Position numbers and translations under genes: made by a program | From: a virus | DNA: 25,165 nt | IMG/VR virus record: IMGVR_UViG_3300031830_000007 | Span: 1-25,165 of that record | Reading direction: 5' to 3' (one strand) | Notes under the pieces: generated by a model | The model's database searches: none | What the model was told of the DNA's origin: nothing | Seen by the model: the letters and a program-made list of their open reading frames with translations, nothing else | Part shown: positions 5,734 through 12,509 of the stretch, one piece after another | Layout of the letters: each line of letters begins with the position of its first letter | Position numbering within the stretch: position 1 is the first letter of the stretch

Positions 5734-6726
5734 TCACTGTTCCACCAGCTCCAATCCGAACTGCCACGTGATCGGTCGCCGGTCGCCGACCCCGAACAGG
5801 TGCCAGCGGTTCGCGTTCTGTCCACCCAAGACTTGCAGTACCCAGCTATCGTCCGTCACCGGCGTGCCGGTCAACAGGACACGCGTCCCGGCGATGTCCA
5901 TGTCGCCATAGGCATGGAAGTGGCCACAGCACAAGGCGGCGAAATCACCGATGACTGCTCGCCACCGCAAGACCCGCTGCGCCAACCCATACCACGGCAC
6001 ACCCTGATACATCCGCACCCCGTGTCCATGATACAGCAGGAACCGGTGCTTGCGGACAGTCACGATCCGCAGGAACGGATCCAGCCCTTCTTGCGCGTAC
6101 GACACCGGTATCCCGTCTCGTTCCAGGTGCAGCGCGAGATAGTGGTAGCAGGCGAGGTCCCAGCTGGCCGATTCGACGACCCTCTTTCCGGCCCGTCCAT
6201 GGTTTCCGGCGATCGCTTCCACCCGTACCGACCGCCAGACTCGCTTGAGCCGCCGCAGCCAGTCCGCCAGGTACGCAGCCACTTCCCACGCCTGCCGCAG
6301 CGGATCGCTGACTTCCTGGTGATGTGCCTGCGTCGGATAGATCTCCGATCCATCGTTCACGTCACCCAGCAGGCAGACGACTAGCTCGTCGATGTCGTAA
6401 GACGTGGACAGGAGGTCGTGGATCCGTTGCAGGCGCGGGATCAAGGCATCCATGCGGCGACGCAGGACGTCGGTATCGAAGCTGCTCGTCCGCTTCCCGT
6501 AATGCAGGTCGCTCGCCAAGAGCACCGCCGATTCTTTCTCGCGGTGTCCACTGGCACGTGCAGCATACTCGCCGTACGACTCGAGATACGGGTTGTCGAC
6601 CTTGTATTCGACGCGCCAGCGGCGCAAGGTGTTGCGCGAGATCCGGTAGCGGCGAGCGATTTCTGCATCGGGTAATGTCCGCAGGGCCTCCAGTAATTCA
6701 GGTGTCGGTTCTTTCCGCATCCCCAT
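5734..6726 (-). CDS. HTH-calcineurin-like metallophosphoesterase fusion (330 aa)
   Basis: Residues 12-43 form a helix-turn-helix (LPDAEIARRYRISRNTLRRW). Residues about 67-300 form a calcineurin-like phosphoesterase with all metal-site motifs: SDLHYGK (Asp73, His75), GDVND (121-125), GNHGR (174-178), HGHG (233-236) and GHFH (268-271). Mre11/SbcD nucleases and many other phosphohydrolases share this fold, so the substrate could be DNA ends, nicks, RNA or a nucleotide. The fused HTH favours a DNA substrate. No SbcC-like ATPase is encoded nearby. ATG 6726 is 7 nt after AGGGAG and overlaps the zinc-ribbon gene by 29 nt. The methyltransferase begins 2 nt after its stop, so the two are probably made together. 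HTH-bearing phosphoesterases do occur in phage genomes; the role here is not known. Confidence 0.92.
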   Translation of the reverse strand: MGMRKEPTPELLEALRTLPDAEIARRYRISRNTLRRWRVEYKVDNPYLESYGEYAARASGHREKESAVLLASDLHYGKRTSSFDTDVLRRRMDALIPRLQRIHDLLSTSYDIDELVVCLLGDVNDGSEIYPTQAHHQEVSDPLRQAWEVAAYLADWLRRLKRVWRSVRVEAIAGNHGRAGKRVVESASWDLACYHYLALHLERDGIPVSYAQEGLDPFLRIVTVRKHRFLLYHGHGVRMYQGVPWYGLAQRVLRWRAVIGDFAALCCGHFHAYGDMDIAGTRVLLTGTPVTDDSWVLQVLGGQNANRWHLFGVGDRRPITWQFGLELVEQ

Positions 6727-7105
6727 CGTGGCGCTCCCTGAGCCAACGCAGGAAACGCCACCAGGCCAGTTCGCGAGCCGAGGCGTCCGCCAGTGCGTCC
6801 TGTCCTCTCACCGCCACGGCATGCTCGACCACGAACGGCCGGTGGCAGTCCGCACAGCTGTACCAAGCGCGCTCGACTCGCTCGGCCCCGACACACTCGA
6901 GCGCTGTCCAGCCTTGGACACCCCCACACCAAGGGCAGGTGACACGGTCTACGACCGTCCCGTCGTCTCGCTGAACCCGCTCGGCCATACCTGGCCGCAG
7001 CAGACCGCCACAGACGTCACACACCATCTTGCGACCGTGCCAGGTGTCCAGGACATGGAACGGTGCACAACAGTGTGGGCAGGGTAGCCAATTCTCCCGC
7101 CACAT
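6698..7105 (-). CDS. Double zinc-ribbon protein with WWRFLRW tail (135 aa)
   Basis: Four CxxC knuckles pair into two zinc ribbons: Cys9/Cys12 with Cys29/Cys32, and Cys57/Cys60 with Cys84/Cys87. The segment after them is acidic-basic and ends with ELAWWRFLRWLRERHDGD. The WWRFLRW 7-mer (residues 115-121) is identical to one in the gene at 2674-3024. Zinc ribbons of this sort usually bind nucleic acid or act as protein adaptors; no catalytic residues are visible. The start ATG 7105 lies 3 nt after the upstream holin stop, with a weak G-rich ribosome binding site further upstream. The 29-nt overlap with the metallophosphoesterase suggests a shared task. An alternative view is a late transcription or packaging accessory factor. 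Confidence 0.87.
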   Translation of the reverse strand: MWRENWLPCPHCCAPFHVLDTWHGRKMVCDVCGGLLRPGMAERVQRDDGTVVDRVTCPWCGGVQGWTALECVGAERVERAWYSCADCHRPFVVEHAVAVRGQDALADASARELAWWRFLRWLRERHDGDAERTDT

Positions 7106-7108
7106 CGC

Positions 7109-7441
7109 CTACAATCCACCCCCTTGCAGGCGCTTCAACTCGTAAACGGTCGCTTCGATGACCGCGTTGATCTCTTCGGGTGTCAGCTGCAACCCCAACC
7201 GTTCCAGCGCTGCCTCGATCACGGCATGCGCGAACGCCTTTTTCTCGTCACCCGTCCACAGCTGCTTCTCGCCCAATTGCTCGGCAGCAAGGCAGGCGAC
7301 ACGCGCCAGTTCGCCGACCAGCTCATACGACCGCGACGCCATCACCAGTGGTCCATAGCGGCGTACCAGGACGGTGCCGATCGCCAAGAAGAGCAGACCT
7401 AGCAGACAGAAACCCAACGCGACCAGTTCATCCATTGCCAC
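7109..7441 (-). CDS. LLH-type phage holin (110 aa)
   Basis: A single N-terminal membrane helix (about residues 6-28, LVALGFCLLGLLFLAIGTVLV) is followed by a soluble helical part. That part has the layout of the phage holin LLH family: a region around EKQLWTGDEKKAFAHAVIEA and then a terminal stretch with EEINAVIEATVYELKRL. The family is proposed to oligomerise in the cytoplasmic membrane and trigger endolysin release. GTG 7441 is preferred, since AAGGAGG lies 6 nt upstream; ATG 7435 is 12 nt away. The gene overlaps the upstream holin-like gene by 14 nt and sits upstream of the zinc-ribbon gene in the lysis region. The assignment is by layout and pattern, not by a search. Confidence 0.83.
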   Translation of the reverse strand: MAMDELVALGFCLLGLLFLAIGTVLVRRYGPLVMASRSYELVGELARVACLAAEQLGEKQLWTGDEKKAFAHAVIEAALERLGLQLTPEEINAVIEATVYELKRLQGGGL

Positions 7442-7715
7442 CTTCGGCCTCCTTGCGGTTCAGCTTGTAGAGGCCTGTCGCGGAAGCCAGTCCACCGAGC
7501 CAGGCGATCAGGACGTCCCAAACGTCCTTGACCGTTTCCCAGTGCGTCGCGCCCCAGGCCAGCGTTGCCAAGACCAGCGCAACCACGCTGGCCGCGACCA
7601 GTGCGCGACGGTCGTGCCAGCCGGTAACGGCCTTGACGATCTGCATCACGACGTAAGTCAGGGCGCCGGTGATACCGGCACTCGCCGATATCGTCGTGGG
7701 GTCGAATTCGTCCAT
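7428..7715 (-). CDS. Small multi-pass membrane protein, holin candidate (95 aa)
   Basis: There are two or three hydrophobic segments: about residues 14-32 (weaker), 37-59 (ALVAASVVALVLATLAWGA, strong) and 65-85 (VWDVLIAWLGGLASATGLY). A short charged C-terminus with KLNRKEAEGG follows. Size, topology and position between the coiled-coil membrane protein and the LLH-type holin suggest a second holin or an antiholin. ATG 7715 follows an AAGGGGGG/GGTGAT purine-rich region. The stop overlaps the next start region, so the pair is translationally linked. No enzyme motif is visible. Confidence 0.8.
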   Translation of the reverse strand: MDEFDPTTISASAGITGALTYVVMQIVKAVTGWHDRRALVAASVVALVLATLAWGATHWETVKDVWDVLIAWLGGLASATGLYKLNRKEAEGGNG

Positions 7716-7721
7716 CTGCCA

Positions 7722-8042
7722 TCACCCCCCTTGCTCGGTGACCTCGATCACCTTGCCACCCGGCCCGATCCGGAAGCGGCGACCGAAGCGCTTCTCGTAC
7801 GCGTCGAGGAGGCGCCGAAGCTGCTTCGCCCCCTCCTCAATCCGTGACACTTGCGCTTCCAGTTCTTGAACCCGCTTCTGCAGCACATCCACTTTCGTCC
7901 ACAGACTGTCAATCACTTCTTGCTGCTTGGCGATGATGTCCGCTTTCGTCTCGCGCCGACGCAGCAACCAGTTCAAAACTGAAACACCACCAGCGCCGAA
8001 CAGAAAGCCGATGATGGTGTCGAGAAGGCCGTTGTTATTCAT
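7722..8042 (-). CDS. Membrane-anchored coiled-coil protein (106 aa)
   Basis: An N-terminal hydrophobic helix (about residues 5-27, LLDTIIGFLFGAGGVSVLNWLL) is followed by an Arg/Lys cluster. A heptad-patterned coiled coil runs through about residues 37-85 (VIDSLWTKVDVLQKRVQELEAQ). The C-terminus has the short glycine turn RIGPGGKVIEV. The plan resembles small phage lysis accessories such as XhlA-type proteins, but a tail or anchoring role cannot be excluded. ATG 8042 is selected by GAGGAGG 9 nt upstream; the open frame extends well upstream but would overlap the previous gene. The start overlaps the upstream stop by 8 nt and the stop lies 6 nt before the next gene, so it belongs to the lysis cluster. 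Confidence 0.8.
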   Translation of the reverse strand: MNNNGLLDTIIGFLFGAGGVSVLNWLLRRRETKADIIAKQQEVIDSLWTKVDVLQKRVQELEAQVSRIEEGAKQLRRLLDAYEKRFGRRFRIGPGGKVIEVTEQGG

Positions 8043-8343
8043 CGCCAGCTTCCTCCTCTTTTTGCGAAACGAGCCTGGCGGCGAGCGCCAGTCGTGCAAT
8101 CCGTGCTTGCTCCAAGGACGGACGCACGAACGCGAGTTCCATCGGCAGTCCGATGTCCATAGGCGAGAGAAGCTCCGTCGTGCTGTCCTCGAGCGCACAC
8201 AGCTCCAGCCAGTCCACGATCGCTTCGGCGTCTGCGAACGGCCCCACCCAGCGCGCCCGCTCCAGCACACCGTCCGATTCGACGACGCGGATGTACAGGC
8301 CGCTAGACCGTCTTGCGATCACGGGGATTGCGAGGTGGCGCAT
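8035..8343 (-). CDS. Unknown small protein (102 aa)
   Basis: I do not recognise this protein. The N-terminal third (LAIPVIARRSSGLYIRVVES) reads as beta strands and the rest as alpha helices with a charged C-terminal KEEEAGDE. No cysteine motif, signal peptide or membrane segment is present. ATG 8343 is supported by GGGAGG 5 nt upstream. The gene overlaps its upstream neighbour by 41 nt and its downstream neighbour by 8 nt, so it is firmly part of the operon. Its place after the tail-tip gene suggests a tail assembly or fibre-associated role, or the beginning of the lysis group; no sequence evidence decides between these. Confidence 0.77.
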   Translation of the reverse strand: MRHLAIPVIARRSSGLYIRVVESDGVLERARWVGPFADAEAIVDWLELCALEDSTTELLSPMDIGLPMELAFVRPSLEQARIARLALAARLVSQKEEEAGDE

Positions 8344-8716
8344 GGGGGCCTCCCGGATCGATGACCGTTTCGGTCACGGCGTGTCGCCGGACGATGACCT
8401 TGCCGTCAGGCGTGACGCGGTGGGAGCCGCGGCTCAGTTCGTGCACGAAGCTGTTGTCGGACAACTGTTGCAGCAGCGCCGTGCGCTCACGCTCGCGCTT
8501 CAGTTCCTGCGCGCGGTTCGCGATCGCACTCAACAAGTACGCCTCGCGCGCTGCGTCGTCCTGATAGAGAAACCAGTACGGCAAGCGCACCTGGTCGATC
8601 AGGAACGGCGAATCGCGCTCCGGATCCGCATCGTCTTCGTACCACAGCACGTTGGCGTACACGGTCCCGTCCGGCAGGATGTCGATCGGCCGGTCAGGTT
8701 GCAGCCGGAAGTGCAT
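8303..8716 (-). CDS. Unknown protein downstream of the tail-tip gene (137 aa)
   Basis: The function is unknown. The N-terminal segment (MHFRLQPDRPIDILPDGTVY) and a later segment (SHRVTPDGKVIVRRHAVTET) each carry a P-D-G-(T/K)-V turn between strands. A charged helix (about residues 65-95) lies between them and contains LLQQLSDNSFVHELSRG. ATG 8716 is chosen because GGAGG is 8 nt upstream; an in-frame GTG at 8725 overlaps that ribosome binding site. It follows the large tail-tip gene by 45 bp. Such short genes next to receptor-binding proteins are often fibre chaperones or baseplate accessories, but I cannot name a family. Confidence 0.77.
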   Translation of the reverse strand: MHFRLQPDRPIDILPDGTVYANVLWYEDDADPERDSPFLIDQVRLPYWFLYQDDAAREAYLLSAIANRAQELKRERERTALLQQLSDNSFVHELSRGSHRVTPDGKVIVRRHAVTETVIDPGGPHAPPRNPRDRKTV

Positions 8717-8761
8717 GGCTCTCACCTCCGTCCTTTCACTCTCGATTGTACCTGCTGGTCA

Positions 8762-11700
8762 TTAGAGCGGCACGACAGACGACATGGTGATGATTGAGCG
8801 GACGGTCACTTCGACGTCGAAGCGCGCACCCGCCGCACCGACCCGCAGCTCGATCTGGTTGTTCTGCTGCACCGGGGTCAGGAACTGGGTCTGCAAGAAC
8901 TGGGTGATGTCCAGGTCCAGTTCGTTCGCGTCCCACGGTCCGCCTAACGCACTCGTGCGGTCGACACCGTTGATAAAAATCCGGATCTGTTTGCTGGATG
9001 GCAACGTAGACTCATAAATCCCGTACACCAGCGCGTGCGTGTGGTCGGCGACATAGTGCGAATGTGGTGCTGCGTTCGTCGTCGTCTGGCCGCTGACCGA
9101 ATGGCTGTGCGCAGGTATATTGACGTAATGCTGGTGCTCTTGTGCATAGAGTTCGGCGTTCGTCGGTGCCGCGGCGCCGCGACCGACGAACACGCCGTAG
9201 TCAACGCGAGCCGATGAACCATACGAAACGACTTGTTCTCTGCGCCCGGGATCCGACCATGTTTCGTTGTTCATCGTGCGCGCCCAGATCAGGTCGCCGA
9301 TGACGTCGGACGTGGTCGTCCCGCCACCACCAGCCTGTGTCGTGAAGGCATTGATCGAATGCGAATGCTCGCCGCTTGCTGTCGTCGTCTGGCCACCACC
9401 AGCTGCCGCGACCTGTACGTTGGATCGCAGTGGATGGCACGTGATGTGCAGCATCACGCGGTGCAAGAACCGGATTTCCGGGTCGTAGCGGACATTGATG
9501 ATGACCGGGTGCGTGCTGTCGATCGACCGGCGCAGTGGACCGTTCTGCCGCTCGAACGTGATGTGCTTCTGATGGACAGACAGCGCCCACAGCCGCTCGA
9601 CCACTTCGGACAGCGCGTCTTCGCCGCGTTCTGGCTCGGTATCCGACGACAGCTCGAATTCGATCTCTTCGACGTCGCCGCGGAAGTTGCGCTTGATACC
9701 CCGCACGAACGCTGTCGTGTCAATATCGACGATCACGCGCTTACCGTCGATATCTTCTGCGATCCCCTTGGCCAACAGGTGCACCGTCTGGCCGGGCCGG
9801 ATGTACCAGCCGCCGGTGAACGGATCACGCAATCGCACTGGGCCCAGAACCGACACTTCCCATTCCGTGCGCGGCTCCTTGTGCTCGTTCAGCCAGGCAA
9901 CAGCCAGTTCGTACAAGGTGTTCGCCGCTTCGCGGTAGGCTGCTGGCGAGTTCGCGATCGGTGCCACGTTCTTGAACGCCATGACACGCTCGCGCAAGCC
10001 ATAGGTCGCGATCGAGTCGTCGTCCTCGATGTAGTAATACGGTGTCCCGGTCGGCGTCGTTCCCGATCGGATCGGATAGGGTGACGTGCGATCCGACCAA
10101 CGGAGATCCAAGACGTTGATCCCTTCGCCAGCACCGAGCGGGATGAGGCGGTTAATGACTTCTTCGTCTCGGCGCGTGATCCGGATCTTTTGGATCGGTA
10201 TCGATGTGGGATCCAGATACGGTGGCACGGCCGGGTAGAGAAGCAGCCGGAACGGGCTGGCCGTGACCGTCGAGAACAGGGTGAGCGACTTGGTGTCGGC
10301 TTCGGGCCGCAAGTGCATCAGCTTCTGTTGCGCGACCTTGGCGATCGCTTCGAAACGCGTCGCTCCTTCGAAAATCGCCGTGACGAGCTCGCTGGCCTTC
10401 TCGACCGATGCTGTCCAGCCGGGTAACAGCAGTGTCGATACTGTCGCCCCCGTCGGTTGGCCGTCGACGATCCACGAGATCTTGGTCGTCTGCAGCGACA
10501 GCTCTCGTGCTAGGCCGTATCCGGACAATTCGACGACTGGACCGTCGCCTTCCAGCACCGTCCGCTTGGACGAGAAATATCCCGCGAAGACGATTCCTTC
10601 GCCCTGCCGGATCAGGCGGACGACCTTCCCGACGTCCAGCGCGTCAATATTGGCTGCAGTCACGGGAACCGAGACAGATATTTCACCGAGTTCACCAAGA
10701 TGCCACGTGTAGGACGCGGATAGGACAGGATAGACAGAGACGAAACCGGTTCCTTGGGCGACTTCCAGGCGCAGCGTCCCCAGTGGTGGCAGTGGTGGCG
10801 CAGGATGAACCAACAACGTGGCGCGACCGGTGGCCAGTGTCGCCGCGAGTCTGTTTCTCGAGGAAGAGACACTGGCGCTGGCCGATCCGCGCATGGAAAT
10901 CCCGAATCGGCGCAAATTACTGATTCTGGCCGCGATATTATCGGTTCGGCTGGCGTACACGGCGTGACCAGGCATTGTTATGTTTAGCCGTGAAGACAAA
11001 GCCGAAAAGCCAGAACTCGACGCGCTGGCAACAACTGGACCTGGTAGGCGGATAGATATCGATGAGCGCCCACTTGATTGTGTTCTGCCGATTGACCATC
11101 GGGCACTGTGGGCGATACAAGTTGACCTGAAAGCCAAAGCCGCGCGGTGAACCCCTCTTCTAGCAGCCCTGACGGCGCTGAACGATCTTCCAGCTAGTAC
11201 TGTTGTGGCGTCCCGCAAAACAGGTTCCTTGTATGCTTCGTTAACGGAAGCATAGCCAGTGCCCGAGGTTCCCCCCACCACATAACCGATGTCCGATATG
11301 GCGAAGGAGGCATGACCGACTCTCGCTGTCGGCATCGGTTCTTTGGTCGACCACGTGTTTGTTATCGGATCGTAGGCCTCATTGTTTGCATGGGGGGTGG
11401 ATGTATACCCGCCTACTGCATAACCGATGCCCGATATGGCGAAGGCAGCGGGATTCTCTCTATCTGTCGGCATCGGAGCCTTATCCGACCACGTGTTTAC
11501 TGAAGGGTTGTAAGCATAATTATTGGTAGTGGTGCTTTTGTATCCTCCCACGACATAGCCAATATCCGATACGACGAAAGCGCTGAAATGATAGCTGGGT
11601 CTCGGTATAGAAGCCTTAGTCAACCACGAATCTGTCACGGGGTCGTAGGCCTCGTTTACTGCAACCTGACTAGACGTGTACCCCCCTACTGTATATCCGA

Positions 11701-12049
11701 TGCCTGATATGGCGAAGCCAGCCGGACGGAAGCGTGCTGTCGGCATCGTTGCTTTGGTCGACCACGTATCCGTTGCAGGATTGTAAGCCTCGTTTGCTTG
11801 AGTGTTACTAGTCGACCCGTATCCACCTGCTACATAACCGATGCCTGATATGGCGAAGGCGGCGGAACCGGATCTCGCTGTCGGCATCGCCGCTTTAGTC
11901 GACCACGTGTTCGTCGCAGGGTTATAGGCCTCGTTTGTCGCAATTTGCGAAGGATTGCGTCCCCCCACCGCATAGCCGATATCCGATAGAACAAAGGTGG
12001 CAAGGTAGATTCTTGCCGTGGGTATGGGGGCTTTGGTGAGCCATGGCAT
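8762..12049 (-). CDS. Tail-tip protein: kelch propeller fused to a Gp37/Tal-like body with HxH tip (1095 aa)
   Basis: Residues 1-276 are six kelch motifs of 45-47 residues. Residues 277-420 are rich in Arg, Ser and Ala with degenerate short repeats. Residues about 424-835 resemble siphovirus tail proteins of the ReqiPepy6 Gp37-like type (start LRLEVAQGTGFVSVYPVLSA), placed where a tail-associated protein (Tal) is expected. Residues about 836-1095 hold five HxH motifs at 895, 972, 981, 996 and 1003, like metal-binding fibre tips, then a beta-rich end. ATG 12049 follows GGGGTGAT and lies 6 nt after the upstream stop. The protein is likely the host-contacting tip, with the propeller as an extra binding domain. 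The kelch part is poorer in G+C than its neighbours (27 of 60 bases in 11521-11580 against 37 of 60 in 9601-9660), which hints at acquisition. Confidence 0.9.
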   Translation of the reverse strand: MPWLTKAPIPTARIYLATFVLSDIGYAVGGRNPSQIATNEAYNPATNTWSTKAAMPTARSGSAAFAISGIGYVAGGYGSTSNTQANEAYNPATDTWSTKATMPTARFRPAGFAISGIGYTVGGYTSSQVAVNEAYDPVTDSWLTKASIPRPSYHFSAFVVSDIGYVVGGYKSTTTNNYAYNPSVNTWSDKAPMPTDRENPAAFAISGIGYAVGGYTSTPHANNEAYDPITNTWSTKEPMPTARVGHASFAISDIGYVVGGTSGTGYASVNEAYKEPVLRDATTVLAGRSFSAVRAARRGVHRAALAFRSTCIAHSARWSIGRTQSSGRSSISIRLPGPVVASASSSGFSALSSRLNITMPGHAVYASRTDNIAARISNLRRFGISMRGSASASVSSSRNRLAATLATGRATLLVHPAPPLPPLGTLRLEVAQGTGFVSVYPVLSASYTWHLGELGEISVSVPVTAANIDALDVGKVVRLIRQGEGIVFAGYFSSKRTVLEGDGPVVELSGYGLARELSLQTTKISWIVDGQPTGATVSTLLLPGWTASVEKASELVTAIFEGATRFEAIAKVAQQKLMHLRPEADTKSLTLFSTVTASPFRLLLYPAVPPYLDPTSIPIQKIRITRRDEEVINRLIPLGAGEGINVLDLRWSDRTSPYPIRSGTTPTGTPYYYIEDDDSIATYGLRERVMAFKNVAPIANSPAAYREAANTLYELAVAWLNEHKEPRTEWEVSVLGPVRLRDPFTGGWYIRPGQTVHLLAKGIAEDIDGKRVIVDIDTTAFVRGIKRNFRGDVEEIEFELSSDTEPERGEDALSEVVERLWALSVHQKHITFERQNGPLRRSIDSTHPVIINVRYDPEIRFLHRVMLHITCHPLRSNVQVAAAGGGQTTTASGEHSHSINAFTTQAGGGGTTTSDVIGDLIWARTMNNETWSDPGRREQVVSYGSSARVDYGVFVGRGAAAPTNAELYAQEHQHYVNIPAHSHSVSGQTTTNAAPHSHYVADHTHALVYGIYESTLPSSKQIRIFINGVDRTSALGGPWDANELDLDITQFLQTQFLTPVQQNNQIELRVGAAGARFDVEVTVRSIITMSSVVPL
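11222..12043 (-). repeat. Six tandem kelch repeats (about 138 bp each)
   Basis: Gly-Gly doublets fall at residues 29, 75, 122, 168, 213 and 259. Tryptophans fall at 3, 49, 95, 142, 187 and 233. Each unit contains NEAY/NYAY-(N/D)P before the Trp and IGY-x-x-GG. The first Trp stands at the N-terminus and the sixth unit lacks one, so the ring can close as a six-bladed propeller with a shared blade. The units remain similar at DNA level (for example CCGATATGGCGAAG-like cores). Confidence 0.9.
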
Positions 12050-12055
12050 AGTAGA

Positions 12056-12508
12056 TCACCCCAGCAATCGCTGCTCCACCAGGTCAGCAACCTGCCACCG
12101 CACAGCTTCTTCTACCAGCTCGTTGACATGTCGCAGCGCCATCTGTTCCAGTGCTTGTTCGTCGCGTTCCCCCTTGACAGGCTGGAAAATGAACACCTGT
12201 CCGTCCCGCGCAATCCAGTACGCTCCATCGCTCTCACTCATATTGTGGCGCGACCGCACGACATCTGCTGGTACACCGTTGATCGGTGACTCGTGGTCCC
12301 ACACCCCATACGTGTATCGCGCCATTTCTTCTCGATATAGTGCATCTTGGTCGATATCGTCCAGAATCGCCTGCACCCGCTGCACGAACTGGGCGGCCCC
12401 GCCAGCGAGGTCGCGTGCGAGTTGCAGGATAGCCTGCTTCTCTGGCACAGACAGCATGCGTAGGACGGTGACGCGGTTCGCGATCTTGACACGCTCCTGC
12501 TTCTGCAT
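12056..12508 (-). CDS. Unknown tail-module protein (150 aa)
   Basis: No family is recognised. The protein is largely alpha-helical and charged (for example KQAILQLARDLAGGAAQFVQ and EQMALRHVNELVEEAVRWQV), with a beta-rich central segment around GAYWIARDGQVFIFQPVKGE. ATG 12508 is well placed, 6 nt after GGAGG. It starts 1 nt after the stop of the gene upstream (TGATATG) and ends 6 nt before the kelch tail-tip gene. That position suggests an assembly chaperone or structural partner for the tail tip. No membrane segment or enzyme motif is present. Confidence 0.82.
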   Translation of the reverse strand: MQKQERVKIANRVTVLRMLSVPEKQAILQLARDLAGGAAQFVQRVQAILDDIDQDALYREEMARYTYGVWDHESPINGVPADVVRSRHNMSESDGAYWIARDGQVFIFQPVKGERDEQALEQMALRHVNELVEEAVRWQVADLVEQRLLG

Positions 12509-12509
12509 A

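Noticed and set aside
8745-8750. TACAAT on the minus strand upstream of the gene at 8303-8716, as a possible -10 box
   Set aside because: At 17-18 bp further upstream there is GTGCCG/CGTGCC, with no similarity to TTGACA.
11222-12043. Kelch repeats as a variable region of a diversity-generating retroelement
   Set aside because: No reverse transcriptase and no template repeat in the window; the differences between units are ordinary repeat divergence.
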